A DNA stretch of 5,968 bases. Origin: Myxococcales bacterium (lineage in GTDB: Bacteria > Myxococcota_A > UBA9042 > PHBI01 > JAAZYN01). Within the stretch, counting starts at the first letter, position 1; each line of letters starts with the position of its first letter. Under the pieces are notes generated by a model, which saw only the letters and a list, made by a program, of their open reading frames with translations, did no database searches and was not told where the DNA came from. A program made the translations under genes and the position numbers. This document shows, one piece after another, positions 1-5,968 of this stretch. The stretch is taken from NCBI GenBank assembly GCA_014239625.1, contig JAAZYN010000255.1:1-5968 (forward strand), read 5' to 3'.

Positions 1-2436
1 GTCGTCGTGGAGCTGACCATCGCGAGAGACGGGCGCGTCACGGCGGTGAAGCTCGAGGCTGGCGTCGGGCAGCCATACGATGGCGCGGCGGTGGCGGCCG
101 TCAAGAGGATGCGCTTTGTCCCCGCGACCCAGGCCGGGGTGGCGATCTCGGTCCGGGTGCCCTTCACCTACAAGTTCCGAATCCCACGTCGCCGCGGGCG
201 AATGGTCCCGTCGCCGCGACGACGCGGACCCAAAGAGCCGGCGCCAGGTCGTATCTACGCGGGGAGCGTGGCGGAGATGGGCACCCGCAAGCCCATGGGT
301 GGGGTCGCGGTGATCGTGCGAGATCCCCGGACCGAACGCACCTGGCAGGCTGTCACCGACGCGGACGGCGATTTCGTCTTGGAGGGGCTGCCGCCGGGCA
401 AGCTGGACCTGACCGTCGTCACCCCGGGGCACACTCAGCGCGGTAAAGGCAAGGACCGGGTCATCGAAGGGCTGCGCCTCGGTCCCGGGGGCAAGCCACC
501 GGAGAGTCAGAAGACCTTCTGGCTCAACCCCAAGGAGTTTGCCAAGTACAAGACCGTGGTCCAGGAGGTCCGACGCAAGGAGGCCGCGTCCGAGATCACC
601 CTCACCCAGGATGAGCTGACCAAGGTGCCCGGCACGTTCGGCGACCCGACGCGGGTCATCGCGACGCTACCCGGGGTGGCGCGGACCGGATTTGGCCTCG
701 GGTACTACATCGTCCGTGGCGCCTCGACCGAGAACACCGGGTTCTTCCTGGACGGTCACCCCATCAGCTACCTCTACCATCTGGGCGGAGGGCCCGGCGT
801 GATCCACCCTGCCCTGGTCGATCGCATCCGCTTTTATCCCGCGGGCTATCCCGCCAACTACGGACGCTATGCCGGTGGTGTCATCGCAGTGGAGACCCGC
901 GAGCCGCCGTCGGATCGGTGGCACCTGGATCTCGAGATCGACGCGACCAAGGCGGCGCTGTTGTTCTCGGTGCCGTTCGAGGACGGGCGCGGCCAGGTGA
1001 CCTTCTCCGTCCGCCAGAGCTACCTGGAGCTCATCTTGATGGCGGTGGCCGAGGGGGTGACGCTCCGTTACACGGATTACCAGGCGCGGGTCCGCTACGA
1101 CATCACCCCGGAGCTCCGCTGGAGCCTGTACGTGATGGGGGCCGAAGACCTGCTGTCGGTAGAGGACCCCGAGGGAGGCTCCGGGTTCGGCGCCAACCTG
1201 GGCTTTCAGCGGGCCACTACCAAGCTCGAGTGGACGCCGAGCAAGGCCCTCGCCTGGAAGACCTCGGTGGGCTTCGAGTGGGCCCACACAGACGCCGCGC
1301 AGGTCGCCGAGGACACCGACGGCCTGGACATCGGGTTCGCCCAGTGGTTTGTCCAGCTGCACTCCACGGTCAGCCTCAAGAGCGACTCCCTGCGGCTGGA
1401 CCTGGGGGTCGACGCTTACTACTCCAAGCTGGACGCGGCGCTCCGCATCGAGCTCCCGGGAGTCCTCGGGGCCAGCCCCGGGGGAGACGCCGATCTGCCC
1501 TACCAACGGTACGAGCTGGGCGACGATCTGGTGAGCATCGCGCCCTTTGTCTACCTGGACTGGGAGCCCATCAGCGGCCTTCGGTTTCTCCCCAGCGTCC
1601 GGCTGAGCATCGACCACTGGGGGAACGCCGCCCGCGCGTCGGTGGACCCGAAGTTCGCCGTCCGCGGCGACGTCCACCCACAGGTGACGCTCAAGGCCAT
1701 GGCAGCGATCGCTCATCAGGCGCCGTCACCGGTGACCACCGCCGAGCCCTTCGGCAACCCCGACCTGCCCCCGGTCACCGCATACCAGGCCAGCGCGGGG
1801 TTCGAGTGGCGGCCCGCCGAGGGGTGGGAGATCTCCGTCGAGGGCTTCTACAACCACTATCAGAACATGACGACGGGCAACGACTCGGACAATCAACTCG
1901 ACAGTCAGATCTTCGCAGCGGACCTGACCGGCCGGGCCTTCGGCGTGGAGCTGTTGATCCGTAAGAAGTTCGGCGACTTCGTCTACGGGTGGCTGAGCTA
2001 CACCCTGTCGCGGGCCGAGCGCAAACAAAAGCCCGGCGGCCCGTGGGAGCTCTACAGCAGCGACCAGACGCACATCCTGAACCTGGCCTGGACCTTCATC
2101 CTCCCCGGCGAGTGGTCCATCGGCGCCCGGTTCCAGCTCGCCAGCGGCAACACCTACTACCCCGTCGTGGGCGCCAAGTATGACGCGGACGGTGACACCT
2201 ACGTCCCGCGATACGCGGACACCAAGAGCCGGCTGCCCTACTACCACCGGCTCGACGTGCGCATCGACAAGCGGATCCGGTTCACCACCTTCTTTCTGGA
2301 GATCTTCCTCGACATCCAGAACATCTACAACGCCGGCAACCCAGAGTTCCTTCGGTACTCCTTCGACTACGCCATCGCCTCCGAAGGGGTCGGCGTCCCC
2401 ATCATCCCGACGATCGGCTTCAGGTTGGCTTTCTGA
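1..2436 (+). CDS. TonB-dependent outer-membrane receptor with N-terminal TonB C-terminal-like domain (5' partial)
   Basis: The reading frame is open from base 1 and the first domain is already under way, so the true start lies outside the window; the GTG at 7 is only the first possible start codon visible. Counting residues from that GTG: about 1-58 resemble a TonB C-terminal domain (a G-x-P-x-D-x-A-A helix start at 21-29, then R-F-V-P-A at 36-40); 59-80 are a Pro/Arg-rich linker; 81-172 look like a carboxypeptidase-regulatory-type beta-sandwich (D-A-D-G-D-F at 118-123, L-P-P-G-K at 128-132); T-V-V-Q-E at 183-187 is a possible TonB box; about 196-300 are the plug (V-R-G at 236-238, L-D-G at 248-250); the rest is a beta-barrel of alternating aromatic strands ending in Phe809, the usual terminal residue recognised by the BAM complex. 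Family knowledge: such receptors import ligands across the outer membrane using TonB/ExbBD energy. The ligand cannot be told from sequence. The stop overlaps the next gene by one base. Confidence 0.9.
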   Translation, partial: VVVELTIARDGRVTAVKLEAGVGQPYDGAAVAAVKRMRFVPATQAGVAISVRVPFTYKFRIPRRRGRMVPSPRRRGPKEPAPGRIYAGSVAEMGTRKPMGGVAVIVRDPRTERTWQAVTDADGDFVLEGLPPGKLDLTVVTPGHTQRGKGKDRVIEGLRLGPGGKPPESQKTFWLNPKEFAKYKTVVQEVRRKEAASEITLTQDELTKVPGTFGDPTRVIATLPGVARTGFGLGYYIVRGASTENTGFFLDGHPISYLYHLGGGPGVIHPALVDRIRFYPAGYPANYGRYAGGVIAVETREPPSDRWHLDLEIDATKAALLFSVPFEDGRGQVTFSVRQSYLELILMAVAEGVTLRYTDYQARVRYDITPELRWSLYVMGAEDLLSVEDPEGGSGFGANLGFQRATTKLEWTPSKALAWKTSVGFEWAHTDAAQVAEDTDGLDIGFAQWFVQLHSTVSLKSDSLRLDLGVDAYYSKLDAALRIELPGVLGASPGGDADLPYQRYELGDDLVSIAPFVYLDWEPISGLRFLPSVRLSIDHWGNAARASVDPKFAVRGDVHPQVTLKAMAAIAHQAPSPVTTAEPFGNPDLPPVTAYQASAGFEWRPAEGWEISVEGFYNHYQNMTTGNDSDNQLDSQIFAADLTGRAFGVELLIRKKFGDFVYGWLSYTLSRAERKQKPGGPWELYSSDQTHILNLAWTFILPGEWSIGARFQLASGNTYYPVVGAKYDADGDTYVPRYADTKSRLPYYHRLDVRIDKRIRFTTFFLEIFLDIQNIYNAGNPEFLRYSFDYAIASEGVGVPIIPTIGFRLAF

Positions 2437-2438
2437 TG
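2434..2438 (+). promoter_or_regulatory. Stop/start overlap (TGATG), likely translational coupling
   Basis: The receptor's TGA (2434-2436) shares its A with the ATG (2436-2438) of the lipoprotein gene. Only a weak purine stretch (AGG at 2422-2424) precedes the ATG, so reinitiation by ribosomes finishing the receptor is the likely way the second gene is translated. The ATG is the right start because it supplies the basic n-region and hydrophobic core of the signal peptide; later ATGs would remove them. Confidence 0.6.
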
Positions 2439-3638
2439 GCCCCACGACCACCGCCGCGGCCCTGGGTCGCGCTGACGCTGAGCGCGCTGACCGCGCTGAC
2501 TGCTGGCTGCCTCGACGAGCTGCCCGAACAGAGCCAGATCGAAGGCCTGCGGATGATGGCCATCATGGCGACGCCGCCCGAGGTAGGTCCGGGGCAGACG
2601 GTGGAGCTGCTCCCGCTGGTGGTCGACACCGAGGAGCGCCCGCTGACCTACCGTTGGAGCGTGTGCCTGATGACCGACATGGGCTTCGACCAGGGTGGCC
2701 CCGGCGGGCCGCCCGGAGGGGCCCCCGGCGGCGGCGAGTTTGCCGTCGAGGACAGCGGCAACTGCAACCAACGCCTGGACGCGGGCGACCTGGCGGTGAC
2801 CGACCTAGGCGAGGGGGCGACGGCCAGCTGGGCCGTCCCCGTTGATTTCTTCGACGACACGTCGGTCATCGCTCGCGCCTATGGGCTCGGAGACGAGCTC
2901 CCGCCGGAGCTGCTGGAGCCGTTGGCCCTGTTCGTGGGGATCAACATGACGGTCTCCCTGGACGTCACGGCTGGCGACGTCACGCTGAGCACCTTCAGGC
3001 GGATCAAGGTGAGCCTGTCGCCGACACCGAACACGAACCCGAGCCCGATCGCGTTCGTCATCCGGGACAAAGACTCCGAAGACCCTCTGCCCACCGAGTT
3101 CACCGCGCCGACCGACGGCCGATGCTTCGTCGGCGAGGAGGAGGCGCCCCTGGTCATCGCGCAGGGGCAATGGGAGGTCAGGGCCCTCAACCTGCCCGAC
3201 GAGCTCGAGAGCTACCCGGTCGTCGGCTTCTCGCCGGACCCCGACAAGCCGTACGAGGTGTTGGAGGCCGAAGAGATCTATCGCATCTCGCTTTACGGCC
3301 GGGGCGGCTCGTTCACCGCGCCGAGCTACGCCTCCGACGCGACCAAGGACGATGATCGTCGCGGTCTGTGGGAGTTCGAGGAGCCACCCGAGTCGGCGAC
3401 CCTGCCGATCTGGATCGTGACCCGCGACGGACGGGGCGGAGTGACCTGGTGTCACTCCGAGCTCTCCGGCGACCCCACCGCCGATGACTCGGCGGCTCCT
3501 GAGCAGTCGGGGCCGCCCGGCTTCGGGTGTGGCTCGTCGCCCCCCGGAGCGGCCCTAGCGTGGACCCTGACCCTGATGGCCGGGTGCCTTCTTCGGCGGC
3601 GGCGACGACAGGCCCAGGGGCCACGCCCCTCCGGCTGA
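2436..3638 (+). CDS. Probable surface lipoprotein with MYXO-CTERM-like C-terminal tail, function unknown
   Basis: I do not recognise a catalytic family in this 400-residue protein. The N-terminus is an export signal: Arg/Pro n-region (2-9), hydrophobic core (about 10-23) and L-T-A-G-C ending at Cys25, an acceptable lipobox although Thr replaces the usual Leu at -3. Residues about 45-78 (P-P-E-V-G-P-G-Q, then L-T-Y-R-W-S-V) look like the start of an Ig-like or PKD-like beta domain. A Gly/Pro-only tract lies at 87-100. Cys77, Cys110, Cys230 and Cys339 could form disulfides. After an acidic, Ser/Pro-rich linker (about 343-362) the C-terminus has G-C-G-S-S at 364-368, a hydrophobic stretch at about 371-386 and five Arg at 387-391, which resembles the MYXO-CTERM signal handled by myxosortase. 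Coupling to the upstream receptor gene suggests it works with that receptor at the cell surface, perhaps in ligand capture; that role is inference. It shows no clear SusD similarity. Confidence 0.85.
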   Translation: MAPRPPPRPWVALTLSALTALTAGCLDELPEQSQIEGLRMMAIMATPPEVGPGQTVELLPLVVDTEERPLTYRWSVCLMTDMGFDQGGPGGPPGGAPGGGEFAVEDSGNCNQRLDAGDLAVTDLGEGATASWAVPVDFFDDTSVIARAYGLGDELPPELLEPLALFVGINMTVSLDVTAGDVTLSTFRRIKVSLSPTPNTNPSPIAFVIRDKDSEDPLPTEFTAPTDGRCFVGEEEAPLVIAQGQWEVRALNLPDELESYPVVGFSPDPDKPYEVLEAEEIYRISLYGRGGSFTAPSYASDATKDDDRRGLWEFEEPPESATLPIWIVTRDGRGGVTWCHSELSGDPTADDSAAPEQSGPPGFGCGSSPPGAALAWTLTLMAGCLLRRRRRQAQGPRPSG

Positions 3639-3703
3639 ATCCATGAGACCGGCCGGCGCATCGGCTGCGCTGACCGGCGCGCGCAGCCTGCGGCGGGCTC
3701 GAC

Positions 3704-3734
3704 GGGCGGTGGAACGCGGCGTCACCAGCCGCCC
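3704..3734. terminator. Imperfect GC-rich hairpin between convergent genes, possible terminator
   Basis: GGGCGGTGG (3704-3712) pairs with CCA-g-CCGCCC (3725-3734), giving nine pairs with one bulged G at 3728; ACG (3714-3716) and CGT (3720-3722) can extend the stem inside the loop. It lies 65 bases after the lipoprotein stop and 78 bases beyond the acyl-CoA dehydrogenase stop on the other strand, where a shared terminator would be expected. There is no T-run on either side, so it is not a classical intrinsic terminator, and GC-rich DNA forms such stems by chance. Confidence 0.25.
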
Positions 3735-3812
3735 TGCAGCGCTACGCCGCCGCCGCCGTGTCGCTCGACGTGCGGCGACACATCCCAGCGAGCGGCCCGC
3801 GGCCCGGGAGCC

Positions 3813-4958
3813 TCACAGCCCCATGTTCTTGGCGATGATCTCCTTCATGATCTCTTGCGTGCCGCCGCCGATGGGCAGCAGCCGTGCGTCGCGGCTGAGG
3901 CGCTCGACCACGGTCTCCCGCATGTAGCCCATCCCGCCATGCAGCTGCACCGCCTCGTAACAGACCTCCACCGCTACTTTCGCGCAGAGGTTCTTCGCCA
4001 TCGAGACCTCCTTGACGCAGTAATCACCCGCGGACATCCGCGCCGCGACCTGGTACGTCAGGGTCTTGGCGGCGGTGACCTGGGTCGCCATGTCCGCGAG
4101 TTTGTGTTTGCTGACTTGAAACTTCGCCACCGGCCGACCGAACACCTCGCGCTGCTTTGCGTAGGCGATGGCCTCCCTGAGCGCCAGCTCGGCGGTGGCG
4201 TATCCGTAGGCCGCCAGCGCCAGACGCTCGGTCTGGAAGTTGCGCATCAGCGTGACGAAGCCGGAGTTCTCCCGACCCACCAGGTGGCTGACCGGGACGC
4301 GCACCTCGTGGAACGCGAGCTCGGCGGTGTCTCTGGCCCACCAGCCGGTCTTCTTGAGGGCGCGCGATACGCTGACCCCCTCCATGCCGGACTCGATCAC
4401 GACAAAGCTGAGCCCTCCGTGGGGATCGGGGCCGGTTCGCACCAGGGTCGTGAGATAGTCTGCCCGGACGCCGCTCGTGATGAACATCTTGGCGCCATTG
4501 ACGACGTAATGGTCGCCGTCCTTCACCGCCCTGGTGCGGACCGCGGCGACATCGCTGCCGGTCCCCGGCTCGGTGATGGCCAGCGCGGCGATCTTCTCCC
4601 CCGCCAGGACCGGGCGCACGAACCGATCCACCTGGGCCGGATCGTTGGCCTGCACGATGGGGGGCAGGGCGATGCCCAGAGAGCCAAGGCCGACGGTCAC
4701 GCCGGTGGAGGTCCCGTGCATGAGCCCCTCGATGCCCATGAGCATGTGCAGCGGCCCTCCGCCCATCCCGCCCATCTCTTCGGGGAACCCGATCCCCAGG
4801 CCGCCCGCGTCGGCGGCCTTTTTGTAGAGCTCCCGAGGGAACTCCCCGGCCTCCTCCCACGCCTGGGCGTGCGGCGCGATCTCCGCGAGGGCGAAGCGCT
4901 TGGCGGCGCTACGCAGCATCCTGTGCTCTTCACCGATGATGTTGTCGTAGAAGCCCAT
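3813..4958 (-). CDS. Acyl-CoA dehydrogenase, long-chain/isovaleryl-type active site
   Basis: This is a complete flavoenzyme of 381 residues, the usual family length. It would catalyse FAD-dependent alpha,beta-dehydrogenation of an acyl-CoA in the cytoplasm, passing electrons to electron-transfer flavoprotein. Both family signatures are intact: A-I-T-E-P-G-T-G-S-D-V-A-A (127-139) and Q-L-H-G-G-M-G-Y followed by the spaced E, R and D (338-357). The fold is N-terminal helices (about 1-117), beta domain (about 120-230) and C-terminal helices (about 234-381). The catalytic Glu of medium- and short-chain enzymes (the E of Y-E-G-T) is Gly365 here, within G-G-G-T. By alignment with long-chain and isovaleryl-CoA dehydrogenases, Glu244 in T-E-R-L-A is the likely base, so the enzyme should be active. 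The ATG at 4958 is supported by a near-perfect ribosome binding site. The gene lies downstream of a beta-keto acid cleavage enzyme on the same strand. The substrate cannot be assigned; branched, long or modified acyl-CoAs are all possible. Confidence 0.95.
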   Translation of the reverse strand: MGFYDNIIGEEHRMLRSAAKRFALAEIAPHAQAWEEAGEFPRELYKKAADAGGLGIGFPEEMGGMGGGPLHMLMGIEGLMHGTSTGVTVGLGSLGIALPPIVQANDPAQVDRFVRPVLAGEKIAALAITEPGTGSDVAAVRTRAVKDGDHYVVNGAKMFITSGVRADYLTTLVRTGPDPHGGLSFVVIESGMEGVSVSRALKKTGWWARDTAELAFHEVRVPVSHLVGRENSGFVTLMRNFQTERLALAAYGYATAELALREAIAYAKQREVFGRPVAKFQVSKHKLADMATQVTAAKTLTYQVAARMSAGDYCVKEVSMAKNLCAKVAVEVCYEAVQLHGGMGYMRETVVERLSRDARLLPIGGGTQEIMKEIIAKNMGL

Positions 4959-4964
4959 CTCTCC

Positions 4965-4972
4965 TCACCTCC
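4965..4972 (-). promoter_or_regulatory. Strong Shine-Dalgarno site of the acyl-CoA dehydrogenase
   Basis: Read on the minus strand, GGAGGTGA sits six bases before the ATG at 4958 and matches the 16S rRNA anti-Shine-Dalgarno over eight bases. This fixes the start codon and predicts efficient independent translation, even though the upstream gene ends about 150 bases earlier. Confidence 0.8.
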
Positions 4973-5017
4973 TCAGGTCCCCACGGGCCCTGCCATGCCT
5001 CGACCGCGCCATGGGAA

Positions 5018-5048
5018 CCGAGCTGTCAGCTGCTCCACGGACAGCCGG
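5018..5048. other. Inverted repeat in the BKACE to acyl-CoA dehydrogenase gap
   Basis: CCG-a-GCTGTC (5018-5027) is complementary to GACAGCCGG (5040-5048), a nine-pair stem with one bulged A and a 12-base loop. It lies about 60 bases upstream of the dehydrogenase start. It could be an operator, an mRNA-stabilising stem or chance; no T-run follows. Confidence 0.25.
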
Positions 5049-5053
5049 TCGCC

Positions 5054-5082
5054 TCGAGCGAGCGGGGCGGCGGCGCGCTCGA
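5054..5082. other. Inverted repeat just after the BKACE stop codon
   Basis: TCGAGCG (5054-5060) and CGCTCGA (5076-5082) form a perfect seven-pair stem around a G-rich 15-base loop. On the minus strand it begins 24 bases after the BKACE stop, where a terminator or RNA processing stem could sit, but there is no following T-run. With the neighbouring repeat at 5018-5048 it leaves the operon question open. Confidence 0.25.
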
Positions 5083-5106
5083 CGCGACCCGCCCACCGCG
5101 GAGAGC

Positions 5107-5968
5107 TCACGCCGAACGCAGCAGCCGCTCTCGCGCCTCAGCGGGGCTGGCGATCTCGCGCCCCGCGTCGCGGGCGACTTTGGCCATCGCCTCGATGAGC
5201 GGCCCGTTGGACTCCGCGCGATCGCCACTTGGAAGGTAGAACGTGTCCTCCAGGCCGGTGCGGAGATCACCGCCCAGCTCCGCGGTCTTGCGGTGGACAT
5301 CCCAGACCTCCGAGCGGCCGATGACGATGCTCTGCCAATGCGCCTGCGGGGGCATCTCCTCGAGGAGCAGCGGGAGCCAGCTCGCCTTGGCGGGCATGCC
5401 GCTGGCCACGCCCATGACGAACGACACATTCACGGGTGGCTTCAACATGCCGTTGTGCAGGAACAGACCGATCGATCGGACGATCCCCGTGTCGAAGCAC
5501 TCGCACTCCGGGACGACGCCGTTGTTGGTCATCGCGCTCAGGAACTTCTTGACCTTCTGGACAGGGTTGTCGAACAGCAGCGGCGGCCAGGCCCAGGCTC
5601 CATTGGAGCGCGTCTTGAGGTAGTTGAGCGATCCCGAGTTCAGCGCCGCCAGCTCCGGCTTCACGCGGTCGAGACACGCCAACGGTCCGCTGATGTCGGG
5701 CCCCATGACGCCGGTCGACATGTTGATGACGATGTCGGGGACCTCCGCCCGCATGGCGCTCACACACGCCTCCGCGACATCGGGATCCCAGCTCGGTAGG
5801 CGCCCCTTGCCCGGCTCCTGTTGGCGGAAGTGGACGTGAATGACGCTGGCGCCCGCGTCGTGAGCGCGCCGCGTCTCGGCCGCCAGCTGCGCGGGCGTGA
5901 CGGGCACGCTGTGCCGCGCCGGATCGGTGAGCACGCCGGTGATGGCGCACGTGATGACCGCCTTGTTG
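5107..5968 (-). CDS. Beta-keto acid cleavage enzyme, BKACE/DUF849 family (5' partial)
   Basis: Family members are Zn-dependent TIM-barrel enzymes that condense a beta-keto acid with acetyl-CoA and split the product into acetoacetate and a new acyl-CoA; the founding case is 3-keto-5-aminohexanoate cleavage in lysine fermentation. The frame is open to the window edge. Eleven residues before the GTG at 5934 read as the conserved first strand (N-K-A-V-I-T-C-A-I-T-G), so that GTG is internal and the real start lies just outside. Counting from the GTG codon: His33 and His35 in V-I-H-V-H-F-R are the expected metal ligands; N-M-S-T-G (71-75) matches the substrate-binding strand; Arg225, Glu229 and Asp230 in L-R-T-G-L-E-D match the catalytic Arg, third metal ligand Glu and Asp. 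All key residues are present. The variant H-V-H-F-R and the S-L-N-Y-L-K motif (102-107) suggest a subgroup distinct from the lysine-fermentation enzyme, so I assign no substrate. The acyl-CoA dehydrogenase lies downstream on the same strand. Confidence 0.92.
   Translation of the reverse strand, partial: NKAVITCAITGVLTDPARHSVPVTPAQLAAETRRAHDAGASVIHVHFRQQEPGKGRLPSWDPDVAEACVSAMRAEVPDIVINMSTGVMGPDISGPLACLDRVKPELAALNSGSLNYLKTRSNGAWAWPPLLFDNPVQKVKKFLSAMTNNGVVPECECFDTGIVRSIGLFLHNGMLKPPVNVSFVMGVASGMPAKASWLPLLLEEMPPQAHWQSIVIGRSEVWDVHRKTAELGGDLRTGLEDTFYLPSGDRAESNGPLIEAMAKVARDAGREIASPAEARERLLRSA

Noticed and set aside
667..1716. Long open frame on the minus strand across the receptor gene
   Set aside because: It has no recognisable domain and its composition (Arg, Gly, Val, His rich) is that of a codon-bias shadow in GC-rich DNA; the plus-strand receptor explains the region.
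2469..2500. Three copies of GCGCTGAC in a short stretch
   Set aside because: They encode repeated Ala-Leu-Thr in the hydrophobic core of a signal peptide and keep the frame; codon and amino-acid bias explain them.
2436..3638. SusD-type lipoprotein for the gene after the receptor
   Set aside because: It lacks the helical repeat character and typical length of SusD proteins; it appears beta-rich with a C-terminal hydrophobic anchor.
3652..3678. Second possible hairpin just after the lipoprotein stop (GCCGGCGCA with TGCG and CCGGC)
   Set aside because: The pairing needs a four-base bulge and no T-run follows, so it is weaker than the stem at 3704-3734 and not distinguishable from chance.
4965..5012. 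15-codon Arg-rich upstream frame on the minus strand ending inside the dehydrogenase ribosome binding site
   Set aside because: Its ATG has no ribosome binding site and the peptide resembles no known leader; most likely chance, although its stop overlaps the Shine-Dalgarno sequence.
3855..5198. 447-codon open frame on the plus strand opposite the acyl-CoA dehydrogenase
   Set aside because: The minus strand encodes a full-length enzyme with both family signatures; the opposite frame shows no domain and is an antisense shadow.
5932..5934. GTG as start of the BKACE gene
   Set aside because: The eleven codons before it read as the conserved first beta-strand of the family and remain open to the window edge, so the start lies upstream.

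Overview
The window is GC-rich DNA that reads like a member of the Myxococcota (former Deltaproteobacteria) or a close relative. The clearest clues are a C-terminal Cys / hydrophobic stretch / poly-Arg tail resembling the MYXO-CTERM sorting signal, and a TonB C-terminal domain fused to the front of an outer-membrane receptor, an arrangement I associate with that group. The species cannot be named from this sequence.

Left half, plus strand: a two-gene unit. The first gene (1-2436, 5' end outside the window) encodes a TonB-dependent outer-membrane receptor with a TonB C-terminal-like domain, a basic Pro/Arg linker, a carboxypeptidase-regulatory-like beta-sandwich, a plug and a beta-barrel ending in Phe. 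Its stop codon overlaps by one base (TGATG) the start of the second gene (2436-3638), which encodes an exported probable lipoprotein of unknown function with a MYXO-CTERM-like tail. The overlap suggests translational coupling and a joint role at the cell surface; the ligand is unknown.

Right half, minus strand, convergent with the first unit: a beta-keto acid cleavage enzyme (BKACE/DUF849 family, 5107-5968, 5' end outside the window) followed by an acyl-CoA dehydrogenase (3813-4958). Chemically the pair fits consecutive steps of an acid-degradation route: BKACE uses acetyl-CoA to turn a beta-keto acid into acetoacetate plus a shorter acyl-CoA, and the dehydrogenase can then oxidise an acyl-CoA. 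The 147-base gap between them holds two inverted repeats and a very strong ribosome binding site, so co-transcription is plausible but not shown.

The 174-base convergent gap (3639-3812) holds one imperfect GC-rich hairpin and no gene. I see no tRNA, rRNA, CRISPR array, insertion sequence or attachment site. The unusual material is in the receptor/lipoprotein pair; the catabolic pair looks ordinary apart from its unknown substrate.
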